Shown piece by piece: positions 31,764-43,166 of a stretch of DNA of 64,000 nucleotides. How positions within the stretch are numbered: position 1 is the stretch's first letter; every line of letters begins with the position of its first letter. The stretch comes from Macrostomum hystrix (lineage: Eukaryota > Platyhelminthes > Macrostomidae): contig CATNEN010000001.1 in assembly GCA_950097015.1 (NCBI GenBank), forward strand, positions 18,604,501-18,668,500, read 5' to 3'. The notes beneath the pieces are model-generated. The model was given only the letters and a program-made list of their open reading frames with translations, was not told the DNA's origin and ran no database searches. The position numbers and the translations under genes were made by a program.

Positions 31764-33239
31764 CTAGTCTCGAAGCCATGGGTTCTTCACAAGATCATCA
31801 TTATCGATACCTCTACCAGTCGTATAGTCGAACGTCAGTTCTGTGCCCGTTGCAACATATTTATTTGTCACGAAATAAATGACGGGTCGCAGCCCCTGGT
31901 CGATAATAATGAGCTTTGCTTTACAGTTAGGAGCAGTAGAAGAATGGTTCAGGTACCTTCCCAATCCATCACTGTTGCTGGCGTCAATTACCCATAATTT
32001 GCCGTTAACTTCAAACTCAAATAGCATCCAGTCGGAGTTAGGTTCACATTCGCGTCTAATCGCTTCCTGTTCGTTCAGCAGGATTCCGGCGAATTGATCG
32101 ACAAACGCCCCCGCAGCTAGGTTGATTCTCGCAAAGGCGCCCAGTCCCTTCTCACCCGCAGGTGCAACAGCGATCGCGGTGTCTGTCTTCCCGTTGATGC
32201 CCAGTATGCGCTCGGTTGTATCTCTAGTGGATGTCGGGGGACGATAATCGACACTAGATCGGCTGAGCCTCTGAGCCGGCCTCTTCTTAACGGTCGGGTC
32301 AGGCAAAGGCTGTGCAGGGGGTGTAGTTAAACACAATTTAATTGTCAACTGCCTTTTATGCTTTTTTTTTTTTTTCATGCTTCTAAATCGCCCTTTTCTC
32401 CATCGCCTCTCTCACATTTCACTTGCTTGCTGACATCTCGTTTGCATCTTATCTCACTTAATCGGCCTCTACTTTTTACTCCCTCTTAATCCTCTCCTCT
32501 CTCATTAAGTTACTCAAAGAAAAACGATTACAGAAAAGGAAACTTTGCCCCAAAATCAGCTTTATACAGCCACACCATCTAACCGCACTCAATTGATTGA
32601 CGAACCTCTAATGGACATACTGCTAGGGCGATTCGTAAAGATTGATCCACGCGTGAGTTGCCTTCGCCCTCTTCCTCGCTGTCGGAGAAGGATAATTCGA
32701 CGTTGACCTCAGGGACAGCGCGTTTGTTAGTCTGAAAAATTAAACATTTTAAATATTTTCTCATGCAGAAACATGAGAATGTGCATAACAGAAATTAAGA
32801 CGCGGGCAACATTGCAAAGATTATAGTGGGAGATTATAGTTGCAGAGGGGAGAAGGAGAATACTTAGAAGGACAAGTTATTGAACAGGCAGGTAACATAC
32901 ATTATCATTCACCTGAAGTTCAGCCGTTGATGGAATTGCGCAAGAATGTCGCTTGAATCGGACTATAAGTCCCGGGCCAGTTTCGCAGGTCACCCTGACC
33001 TGATCAGCGCGTTGGGAAGTCTGGCAATGTATGCGTGCAATACGTGAGTGTACAATAGAAATATAACAAAAGAATAAAGGAAAAGTTGTAAACTTTTTAC
33101 AATCTCAAATAATTTGCTGCCTCTGAATTCTCACCTCATTGAGGGCGGTCGATACGCGCTTTAAACGAATTTTTAAACCGGGCGCTGCTGTGTCTGCACT
33201 TCCGCAGTCAAATATTAGCCACTGATCACTCATATCCAT
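31764..33239 (-). CDS. KMT5A/SET8-like SET-domain lysine methyltransferase
   Basis: Four exons on the minus strand: 33239-33135, 33020-32913, 32731-32621 and 32309-31764. All junctions are phase 0, with donors GTGAGA, GTGAAT and GTATGT; total 289 residues. The last exon holds the SET domain: KGLGAFAR start, a GILLNE segment, LWVIDAS, the cofactor and active-site GRYLNHS box, GTELTFDY with the catalytic Tyr region, and a final NPWLRD. That ending matches the terminal helix of KMT5A (HPWLKH type), which monomethylates histone H4 Lys20. There is no post-SET Cys cluster, as in KMT5A. The N-terminal exons are basic then acidic, typical of a disordered chromatin-protein tail. The direct repeats on both sides could mean an old segmental duplication. 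Confidence 0.85.
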
Positions 33240-33299
33240 GAAATATTCAATACTTTTGTGATGACAATAAATCGCAAAATAATTTCCTGTGTAGTGTGT

Positions 33300-33710
33300 A
33301 ATGACTCTGAACGGGTTTGGGTGGGACCGATCAAGTGGGGTGGGGAGGGGAGCACACAGACTTTTTATTTCTAGAAGTTTCTAGAAGTTGTTATTTCTAG
33401 AAGTCTCTGGGAGCACAGACCAAATGGATAAGATAAGGCAGGCTTTCCTTCTGTCTGTGGTGGGGAGACCAGTCATCAGTTTATCAGTTTTTATTTGAGC
33501 TGCTCCTTCCTCTTTTGGCCGTGCAAGTCCTGTGACCATGCAGAAGAGCTCTACTAGCTAGGCTGCTAGATGTTTACCGTTTCTAGCAGTCACTTCAATT
33601 AATGGGAATTAAGTGATTCTGGAAGCATGCTTGTTGCTAAACACTAAGCTTCTAAGTCAATGAGTACGCGTACAATAAAAGCAATTACGAAGATAATGAC
33701 ACGCTTTCGA
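33300..33710 (+). repeat. Diverged direct repeat, copy 2 (5' side of the SET gene)
   Basis: Second copy of the repeat at 31130-31610. It differs by holding the TTCTAGAA cluster at 33369-33402 and an insertion near 33535-33600. Confidence 0.7.
33369..33402. promoter_or_regulatory. Cluster of three TTCTAGAA heat-shock-element motifs
   Basis: Perfect TTCTAGAA palindromes occur at 33369-33376, 33379-33386 and 33395-33402, 130-165 bp upstream of the SET-gene ATG. TTCnnGAA units at such spacing are the binding pattern of heat-shock factor. Confidence 0.5.
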
Positions 33711-34065
33711 ATGCCTTATAAAATTAAATTCGATTTAAGAATTTCGTAAAAATGTGCGAAAGAACAAAGTTTTGGCATTAAAGTGTCAACGCGTTCTTCA
33801 GGCAACGGACGGCAAGAAAAATGGACTCCTGTTATCGGAGACCACACACCGCCTCAAATAAACCTTATCGCTTATCATTCCCGATTCCCGGTATTTATTT
33901 TGCTATTCGGCCTTTGCTGCTCAATATCAGTATACAGTTTACAGGGATACAGGGAGTATACAGTTTTTTACATTTGTACATTTTTATGTCTGTAGTCAAA
34001 TTGATGCAAAACATTAACAGTCAAAATTACATTTGCTGACAAGGGTGGAACAGAATGCGATTCCA
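33711..34065. other. Spacer between SET gene repeat and transposase 3' end
   Basis: No gene. A TTTATT (AATAAA on the minus strand) near 33894 could end the transposase transcript. Confidence 0.4.
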
Positions 34066-36819
34066 CTAATCAACACCAGAGAGAGGAATCACCAGCCATG
34101 CCTTTCCGGTCTTGCGCGGGAACAGAAAGCACTTCCTGTGGGGAGTGCCAGTAACAAAAGATCGTGTTTTACAATAGACTCCGATACCCAGTTTTGAGGA
34201 CGGATATGGATAGTCATACAAGTCCTTTTGCAGCGACAACATATTGCCAGTTACTTGGTCACCAAGAACAGAAGAAATCCGAACAACTGAGCCATTCACG
34301 AAGCAACAGTTGTCGGGCATCTTAACAGAGTACTTAATGGGCTGAATTGGGTTGCTGACTAGTAAGTCGCGAAGTGAAAGCATTTGATTTAGCAAGTAAG
34401 ATGATACAAAGCGCGTTACTCGAAGGCGACCCTTTAAGTGAGAGAGGTAGTTCTCATATGGAAAGGCCGAAAAGTTGGACACATTTCCACGTTTCCTCGC
34501 GTATTGAAACAAGTGCAAAAGAACGTGAGCATTGTGAGTCATGAAACTGTTGCCGTACAGTTGAGCTGCGTCATACACAAAAAGTTTCAAGGCAGATTCA
34601 GCGGCATCAAGAAGTTCAGGCTGTGGGCTATCAGAGCAAAGAACATAACAGGCGAAGTGAAATAGAAGAAAATGCCTGTACAACTCTGTTGGCAGAAATT
34701 TGCGAAAAAAATACGGGCCCACATACAAAGTCCACGTGCGGAACTCGCTGGCTTTGAAATGTCCGAGTTCTCGGTCGATTCTCCAACGGCGTCTTTGGAA
34801 ATTTGTCGGTGTATATATAGCACGTGATTCGGCAAAATCAGAAAGTGCGGAAACTTGATCCGGCCTAATTTTGCGCCGCCGTCCGTCATCCACCGCAAAG
34901 AGGAATGTGAAAAGACGCCTAGCGACGCCTAGAAAGAGCAGGTGCATTGGCTCCGGTGGGCAAGCATCAGGTAGTTGCAAGCCTGGCAGTGACAGGAGCG
35001 GACTTGGTTCATGCCGCTGGTTGGATTCCCTGCAGTAGTTGTTGGCGATAAAGACTAGTAATAATAATAATTGATTACACCTGCCCCAATCGACAGCACA
35101 GCCGCAGCTAATGCGCGGCGCATCTGAAGGCTGCGTACGGCTGTTCAGTCCATGGACTGGGAGGACGCCATACATCCACCTTCAATTACCCCAGCTAATG
35201 CTGGTACCTATTTAACAGCTGGGTGAACCGAAGCACTGCAGAGTTAAGTGTCTTGCTAAAGGACACAAATTTTTTTAGTGGAGTCGGGAATAGAGCTATT
35301 GTATATTACTGTATATTGAATATTGTATATTTCATATTGTATATAGCAAGTATGTGAATAATTTTTGAGATTTAAAAGGACAGCCATTATATAGACAGTC
35401 TGAATCGGAATCACATTTCTTTAGTTGCCATATCCCGATACAGCCATTTGCATATTTATATGATTAACTGATTCACGTATTAAGACAACGTCAGGTCAGG
35501 TTCGTAGACATGTAAAAAACATGTCAGATATCCTGCCATGTAGGCATATACAGATGTATAAGCTGGTATACAAAATTCACAAAAGCACACACACATACAC
35601 ACAACCCCATGCACACACACGCACCTATTAAAACGGTAATCCTCAGCTGTGCGACACTCTCCGACTTCGACAGGGTAGACTATTCGCCGGTCGACCGTCT
35701 GGGCTACCACTCTGCAGTAGGGGCAGCCGTGATGTGCGTTGTGGCCCAAAGTTGCGGTAATGAAGGACCGCGCTGGCGTGTCGCAAATGAACGTGATGTT
35801 CCTGATGTGGATTAGCACCCCATCAACTTCGACAAAGTCGGTCATGAAGGACTGCAGCTCCTTGATGAAGTCGGCCAGGTACTCGGTAAGAGGTGGTTTA
35901 CCCAACCCAGCATACACAGCAACAGGAAGTGGGCGACAGAATCTCGAAAACTTAACGATAATAGGCCATGCCGCGTAGTTTGACGAATTGTAAATCGGCA
36001 TTCCGTCAATGCCAACATCACTGTCCAGTTCCAACCTTGCTCTGTCATTCTGGGTGGCTTCCGGATTTCCAAGATCCAACATGCCGCCGCGAATCAGGAA
36101 CGCCAGGTTCGAAGCAATACCGATGTAGGAAAAGTGTCCACTACCCATGGTGTACTTTTGTATTTGTACTGCTTCAGCCGAAGGTTCTTTGCGCAGACGG
36201 TGCACTGTTCTTGCGACCGGCAGGCCTCGGCAGACTAGAACATTGAGCAGGAACTGCATCGTTCGATGTGAGATGTTGTAACGAACGAAGAATATTAGAA
36301 GCTCCTCATTCAGGCTCTCCAATGATGGCTTTGCTGTTTGGCCTGGGTCCCCATCTTCCGCATCTGTTGACAAGTGATCGGCGTAGTCGAACTCATCAGC
36401 CTCACTTTCGTCGAAAGCCTCGTTAATAGCTGATAAATGCATGGGGTCACAGGCATTGACACCGGCACTGGTAGAATCAGGCCGCGAATCCTCAGGTGGA
36501 ATGAGGCTTGCGCCATCTGCATGGGAAGATGCAACCTCCTGATTGAAAATAAAGAGGAAAAAAAGAAGACGATGAAACTGTGCATAAAATTCGAGGCAAT
36601 CAATCAAACCTATCACCCTGTCAATCCTGCCTGTCTGCCCCACCCTCGTCAAATTTCTTTACAAAATTGCATGAAACTTAAATAGAATCTCAATAAGAAT
36701 TGAAAACTCACTTGGTCCATTACTAAATCACTGTCCGCAAGGTCAAGTAGGTTCTTTGTGAACCAATTTTGAAACTTTCGTCGTGGGTTCGTGTCACCTT
36801 TAGTCCGTCTTTTAGACAT
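34066..36819 (-). CDS. CACTA/tnp2-like transposase, intact, three exons
   Basis: Exons on the minus strand are 36819-36712 (donor CAA|GTGAGT), 36538-35625 (donor AG|GTGCGT) and 35029-34066 (acceptor ACTACTGCAG). Phases match and give 661 residues. The first exon encodes a basic SKRRTK start. The middle exon has an acidic region, a helical NISHRTMQFLL segment, then GIDGMPIYNSSNYAAWPI, EYLADFIKEL, the CDTPARSF motif and a GCPYC pair. The last exon has CPPEPMHLLFLGV and MTHNAHVLLHL. These are the landmarks of the animal transposase-like proteins related to plant CACTA tnp2. The two conserved Asp motifs (GIDG, CDTPAR) fit an RNase H-fold catalytic core. A SINE sits in the second intron. No terminal inverted repeats were found, so the gene may be mobile or domesticated. 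Confidence 0.75.
35058..35300 (-). mobile_element. SINE inserted in an intron of the transposase gene
   Basis: Minus-strand copy from a degenerate B box (ATTCCCGACTCCAC) through the body to a TAATAATAATAA tail. It lies wholly within the 35030-35624 intron, so the gene's coding potential is unaffected. Confidence 0.75.
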
Positions 36820-36879
36820 TTTGTGAGTAAGTGATGGTTATGAAAGGCTAATAGATGGGATATATTGAAAATAAAATTG

Positions 36880-37172
36880 CTGTAAATTAACCCGGGAAAA
36901 TAATATTACTAGAGCCTAGAGGTCTGTAAATTACAATTCATTAGTTTACTAAAATTGCTAGTTTACTTGCCTTTGTCGAGACTCGGCTCGAGCCGGCTCG
37001 GCTCGGCTCGCTCTTGGCTCGGATTGGCTCTGTCGGATGCCGCGCGGCGCGGGCAAGTTTTCATTGGCTTGTGTCCAATAAAGCTTTGAGAAGGCGGGGA
37101 CCCACCTGTGGCATATCTGCACGTATGGCTCATATATAAATAGATGATCAATCGTTGTTGAGCAATTTTATA
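36880..37172 (+). promoter_or_regulatory. Shared promoter region, first copy, with TATA box at 37133-37143
   Basis: Between two divergent genes (ATGs at 36819 minus and 37244 plus). It holds a GGCTCGGCTCG-rich part and TATATAAATAG 100 bp before the plus-strand ATG. The block recurs, diverged, at 38445-38727. Confidence 0.65.
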
Positions 37173-37243
37173 GTTGCAACTTCTCCCACCAGATCACTAA
37201 AATTCCCTCAACTAACTTCCTTCAACCTTCCTTCAACAAAAAA

Positions 37244-37696
37244 ATGAATAGCAACAGCAGCGACAGCAACAGCATCAACAGCAGCCAATGCCATGTCCAT
37301 GGCCTGGATGTTCATGACGATGTCAATGAGTTAAAATTTCATTTGTTCCCGGCACAGTTCCGGGCGAACGTTCTGGCCAATGCCACCACCAAACTGGATG
37401 AGGCCATCCAGTCGTGCCTCGTCGCTGCGGAAGAGATGGCGGCGACAGTGGCCTGGACGCCCGCACGGCGCCGGGCACAGGACGCGCTGAATGAAGCAAC
37501 GCGTCGTGTGAATCTGGCCATGATTCGGATGGCCAGAGCTCGCCGCATAGCGGCGGGCCTGGACCCATATGTGAGTAGTCGCTTTTGAATATAATTATTA
37601 TTAGAATATTTATTAACGCATCTGATCTGATAACCGAGCTAATAAGCTAAATGAAACTGAAACCCATCTTTTATATCGCAGCCGGGCGTCCTGTGA
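37244..37696 (+). CDS. Small two-exon gene divergent from the transposase
   Basis: Exon 1 is 37244-37570 (donor CATAT|GTGAGT), exon 2 is 37682-37696 (acceptor TATATCGCAG); 113 residues, frame kept. It starts with an Asn/Ser-rich stretch, then a helical Ala/Arg-rich domain (FHLFPAQFR, TTKLDEAIQ, ARRRAQDALNEATRR, MIRMARARRIAAG) that could form a coiled coil or bind nucleic acid. No family recognised. Its TATA box at 37133 and head-to-head arrangement with the transposase suggest the two are co-expressed parts of one element, but this is inference. AATAAA occurs at 37853. Confidence 0.55.
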
Positions 37697-37699
37697 ATC

Positions 37700-38444
37700 G
37701 CTGCAGGGCAGCAGATCGGCCGGCTGACCGGGACCAGCTGACCAATTTAAGTGGCGATAATTGCACTTATTGACAATAATAATTTATAAATAACTGTATT
37801 AATGTTGTGTTTAATATTTTTGCACAAATACGCACGCGCACATTTTTAGATAAATAAATGTTCAAAAAATACCCATTTACACAAAAAATACACAAGCCAT
37901 AATTTTTCATCGCCGTCTTCAATTTTTTGTGTGCCACTGGCACTGGTTGGTTGGATTTCTGTAGTTGTTGACTTGACAATAAGGAATAGTTTTGTATATA
38001 TACAATACATAGTATTAGTATGTATGTGAAACCTTATTGAGAAATCAAAGGACATCAGGACAATTACACAGTCTGAATCAAGACAGTCTGAATCGGAATC
38101 ATAGTTCTTAATCATAGTCGTACAAATCGTGTATATGAGAGACGGTTACAAGACAGCATACATTGTTGATAACGCATTCCTAATTATTTAGCCATTTAGT
38201 TGAAAAAAACACATGAAAGAAATTAATTCTGTTGTCAGCTTCTGTAGGCTCACCATATACATAGTAGGCGTGTCTAGCAATTCTAGTAATCATGAGTTCT
38301 GAGTTCTGACCGGCAGATTGTAATGATATCATTGCAACGATTGCTAGATAAGCTAGACTATCATGCATATTGTAATATTTGCATCGCAACGGAAAAAAAG
38401 AATCACCATCAACGCTAGTAGATGGTGATCAACGATATTAAACG
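37700..38444. other. AT-rich spacer between promoter copies
   Basis: No gene. ACAGTCTGAATCGGAATCA at about 38082-38100 also occurs near 35395-35413 with related flanks, so part of it is a dispersed repeat. Confidence 0.4.
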
Positions 38445-38727
38445 CAAACTACAGTAAATACCCGGTAAATTACAGATACTTAAGGTAAGTAAATTACAAT
38501 AAATTCAATTACTACAAAAGCTAGTTTGCCTTTGTCGAGTCATTCGCTCGAGCCGTTCGCTATTGGCTCAGCTCGCTCTAACCGGATTGGCTCTGTCGGA
38601 TTCCACGCTTTTGCATTAGCTCTTGTCCAGTAAAGCTTTGAGAAGGCGGGGTCCCAACGGAGCATATCTGCACGTACGTAGCTCGTATATGAATAGTTGA
38701 TCAATCTTTGTTGAGCAACTTTATAGT
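38445..38727 (+). repeat. Second, diverged copy of the 36880-37172 promoter block
   Basis: Shares CTAGTTT..GCCTTTGTCGAG, GGATTGGCTCTGTCGGAT, AAAGCTTTGAGAAGGCGGGG, CATATCTGCACGTA, a TATATGAATAG TATA-like motif at 38686-38696, and TTTGTTGAGCAACTTTATAG. It stops a few bases before the 18-kb transposon, so the downstream gene has been displaced. Confidence 0.75.
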
Positions 38728-38733
38728 CTCTAG

Positions 38734-39600
38734 AAAATTTCACCCGTGTTGACACGGTAGTCAGCCTAAGAAACGATTTCGGAGCATGCACGAGGAGCGC
38801 ATCATAGGCTACTCGGCGCATGCTCCGTGTTCTAAGAGCATGCTCTTTCAGTTTAATTAGGCTCGATAGTCCAATTTAATAGGGAGGATCTACGCTACAC
38901 TGCAGAAATAGACGCTTAGTATTAGTTATATAGCAAGTAGTTATATAGCAATTAGCTATATATAAATGTATTTTTAGTAGTAGTATTTTAATTTGTACAG
39001 TATTTAAATGTGAGAATCTATTCTAAATGCCAAAAAGACTCTTGACAATTCAAGATAGAAGAGAAGCTCTCTACTGCATTATTGTAATCCTTTATGATAT
39101 CTATTTAGGGGTCCAATGGTGCACAATAGAATCGATAATTGGCTTGAACAAAACTGTCAGTTAGTTAATAAAAAGGCTAGAACTAGTTTAGCTGCATGCC
39201 TGTATAGTATTTTTTGAACTAAAATTGCATTCTAGCTGTCTTAAATGGGCAAGTATTAATATTAGGCCTAATATTAGCTAGGCCTATTAGCTTTCTTTTT
39301 GGATTTAGGCCCAATTTAAATTGTTGATGTACCTGATCCCCTAAATTTATAATTACTTCTATGTATTGACTTGTAAATGAATAATTCAGCTAGCTTACTA
39401 TCACATACTAGGCTTATAGCTATAGTCAAAGGCTTAAATAAATAACCATAAATTATTCCAATGCCATTGCAATGTCTATATGCATAAGTAACCAAGGCTT
39501 TTACATATAATTTATTAAATATAAAATCAAATGTCCATAGCTCTATAATCTATATATACAGTCCATTTCATAAGCTAATATAGCCTGCCTGTCTAAGGCA
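38734..39600 (+). repeat. Left terminal inverted repeat, nonarray part
   Basis: Pairs with 55966-56828 in inverse orientation with only scattered mismatches (for instance TTGCATTC against TTGTATTTC near 39225). It contains a nested palindromic pair GAGCATGC near 38780-38850. Confidence 0.92.
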
Positions 39601-42600
39601 ATAAATAGGCAGGGGCTAGATAGTAGAGCTTGTAGTAGGCTAGCTGGTAGGGCTAGCTAGTAGGGGCAGGCTGGTAGGGGCTAGATGGTAGAGCTGTTAG
39701 GGGATAGCTAGTAGGGGCTAGATAGTAGAGCTGTTAGGGGATAACTGGTAGTGGCTAGCATAGGCCTAGATAATAGAGTTAGGGGATAGCATAGTTGGTA
39801 AGGCTAGCTAGTAGGGGCAGGCTGGTAGGGGCTAGATGGTAGAGCTGTTAGGGGATAACTGGTAGTGGCTAGCATAGGCCTAGATAATAGAGTTAGGGAA
39901 TAGCATAGTTGGTAGGGATAGCTAGTAGGGGCTAGATGGTAGAGCTGTTAGGGGATAGCTGGTAGCAGCTAGCATAGGCCTAGATAATAGAGTTAGGGGA
40001 TAGCTGGTAGGGCTAGCTAGTAGGGGCAGGCTGGTAGGGGCTAGATGGTAGAGCTGTTAGGGGATAACTGGTAGCCTAGGGGCTAGATAGTAGAGCTGTT
40101 AGGGGATAGCTAGTAGGGGCTAGATAGTAGATCTGTTAGGGGATAACTGGTAGTGGCTAGCATAGGCCTAGATAATAGAGTTAGGGGATAGCATAGTTGG
40201 TAAGGCTAGCTAGTAGGGGCAGGCTGGTAGGGGCTAGATGGTAGAGCTGTTAGGGGATAGCTGGTAGCAGCTAGCATAGGCCTAGATAATAGAGTTAGGG
40301 GATAACTGGTAGGGCTAGCTAGCCAGTAGGGGCAGGCTGGTAGGGGCTAGATGGTAGAGCTGTTAGGGGATAACTGGTAGCCTAGGGGCTAGATAGTAGA
40401 GCTGTTAGGGGATAGCTAGTAGGGGCTAGATAGTAGATCTGTTAGGGGATAACTGGTAGTGGCTAGCATAGGCCTAGATAATAGAGTTAGGGGATAGCAT
40501 AGTTGGTAAGGCTAGCTAGTAGGGGCAGGATGGTAGGGGCTAGATGGTAGAGCTGTTAGGGGATAACTGGTAGTGGCTAGCATAGGCCTAGATAATAGAG
40601 TTAGGGAATAGCATAGTTGGTAGGGATAGCTAGTAGGGGCTAGATGGTAGAGCTGTTAGGGGATAGCTGGTAGCAGCTAGCATAGGCCTAGATAATAGAG
40701 TTAGGGGATAGCTGGTAGGGCTAGCTAGTAGGGGCAGGCTGTTAGGGGCTAGATGGTAGAGCTGTTAGGGGATAACTGGTAGCCTAGGGGCTAGATAGTA
40801 GAGCTGTTAGGGGATAGCTAGTAGGGGCTAGATAGTAGAGCTGTTAGGGGATAGCTAGTAGGGGCTAGATAGTAGAGCTGTTAGGGGATAACTGGTAGTG
40901 GCTAGCATAGGCCTAGATAATAGAGTTAGGGGATAACTGGTAGGGCTAGCTAGCCAGTAGGGGCAGGCTGGTAGGGGCTAGATGGTAGAGCTGTTAGGGG
41001 ATAACTGGTAGCCTAGGGGCTAGATAGTAGAGCTGTTAGGGGATAGCTAGTAGGGGCTAGATAGTAGAGCTGTTAGGGGATAACTGGTAGTGGCTAGCAT
41101 AGGCCTAGATAATAGAGTTAGGGGATAGCATAGTTGGTAGGGCTAGCTAGTAGGGGCTAGATGGTAGAGCTGTTAGGGGATAACTGGTAGTGGCTAGCAT
41201 AGGCCTAGATAATAGAGTTAGGGAATAGCATAGTTGGTAGGGCTAGCTAGTAGGGGCAGGCTGGTAGGGGCTAGATGGTAGAGCTGTTAGGGGATAACTG
41301 GTAGTGGCTAGCATAGGCCTAGATAATAGAGTTAGGGGATAGCATAGTTGGTAGGGCTAGCTAGTAGGGGCAGGCTGGTAGGGGCTAGATGGTAGAGCTG
41401 TTAGGGGATAACTGGTAGTGGCTAGCATAGGCCTAGATAATAGAGTTAGGGGATAGCATAGTTGGTAGGGCTAGCTAGTAGGGGCAGGCTGGTAGGGGCT
41501 AGATGGTAGAGCTGTTAGGGGATAACTGGTAGTGGCTAGCATAGGCCTAGATAATAGAGTTAGGGAATAGCATAGTTGGTAGGGATAGCTAGTAGGGGCT
41601 AGATGGTAGAGCTGTTAGGGGATAGCTGGTAGCAGCTAGCATAGGCCTAGATAATAGAGTTAGGGGATAGCTGTTAGGGGATAACTGGTAGCCTAGGGGC
41701 TAGATAGTAGAGCTGTTAGGGGATAGCTAGTAGGGGCTAGATAGTAGATCTGTTAGGGGATAACTGGTAGTGGCTAGCATAGGCCTAGATAATAGAGTTA
41801 GGGGATAGCATAGTTGGTAAGGCTAGCTAGTAGGGGCAGGCTGGTAGGGGCTAGATGGTAGAGCTGTTAGGGGATAGCTGGTAGCAGCTAGCATAGGCCT
41901 AGATAATAGAGTTAGGGAATAGCATAGTTGGTAGGGCTAGCTAGTAGGGGCTAGATGGTAGAGCTGTTAGGGGATAGCTGGTAGCAGCTAGCATAGGCCT
42001 AGATAATAGAGTTAGGGGATAACTGGTAGGGCTAGCTAGCCAGTAGGGGCAGGCTGGTAGGGGCTAGATGGTAGAGCTGTTAGGGGATAACTGGTAGCCT
42101 AGGGGCTAGATAGTAGAGCTGTTAGGGGATAGCTAGTAGGGGCTAGATAGTAGAGCTGTTAGGGGATAACTGGTAGTGGCTAGCATAGGCCTAGATAATA
42201 GAGTTAGGGGATAGCATAGTTGGTAGGGCTAGCTAGTAGGGGCAGGCTGGTAGGGGCTAGATAGTAGAGCTGTTAGGTGATAGCTGGTAGGGCTAGTTAG
42301 TAGGGGATAGCTAATAGGGGCTAGCTGGTAGGGGCTAGATAGTAGAGCTGTTAGGGGATAGCTGGAAGGGCTAGCTAGTAGAGGCTAGATGGTAGAGCTG
42401 TTAGGGGCTAGCTGGTAGGGGCTGGAATAAATAAGAGAGTTAGGGGATAGCTGGTTGGGGCTAGGTAGTAGAACTTTTAGGGGATAGCTGGTAGGGCTAC
42501 TTAGTAGGGGATAGCTGGTAGGGGCTAGATAGTAGAGCTGTTAGGGGATAGCTGGTAGGGGCTAGAAAAAAAATAATAGAGTTTGAGGCTAGCTGGTAGG

Positions 42601-42945
42601 GGCTAGAAAAGATAATAGAGCTGTTAGGGGATAGCTGGTAAGGCTAGCTAGTAGGGGCTAGCTGATAGGGGCTGGTAGAGGCAAGCTAGTGGGGTTGGTT
42701 GGAGCTAGCTTGTAGGGCTGGCAGGGCAGGTTGGGGTTGGGGCTAGCTGGCAGGCTGGTTGGGGCTAGATGGTAGGGCTTGTTGGGGCAGGCTGGTAGGT
42801 GCTAGCAGTATGTGCTGGCTAGTAGGGGCAAGCTGGTAGGGCTGGTAGCTCATAAGGGCTACTGATAAGGTTAGCTGGTAGGGTCTAGCAGGTAGAGCTT
42901 GCTGGCAGGGGCTTGCTCTAGCTGTCAGGGGCTAACTGAAATATG
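39600..42945 (+). repeat. Left G-rich tandem array within the inverted repeat
   Basis: About 3.3 kb built of short phrases such as TAGGGGCTAGATGGTAGAG, CTGTTAGGGGATAACTGG and GCATAGGCCTAGATAATAG, arranged in higher-order units of roughly 100-190 bp. The TTAGGGG core resembles telomeric repeat. The inner end degenerates into looser GCTGGTAGGGGC variants. No ORF. Confidence 0.95.
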
Positions 42946-43166
42946 GCAAGAGATGCTATGAACCTAAGTATGAACCTAACTATGAACCTATGAACCTAAC
43001 CTAAGCTAGTGGGAACATAAATGGGTTTGGCAAGAACACGGGATGTGGCAGATCGCTGGAGTGAAAATAGTTTTGCGGAAATTTAGCATCTTTGTTTTTT
43101 TACGTCTAGATCTATTTGTGTATTTATAAATTCATTCGTTGTACTTTTACGCTTCTTTCAGCAAAT
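42946..43166. other. Spacer and possible promoter of the accessory gene
   Basis: Short ATGAACCTAAC tandem phrases near 42955-43005, then AT-rich sequence ending in a splice acceptor (GCTTCTTTCAG at 43151-43161). An upstream noncoding exon is therefore likely. Confidence 0.4.
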
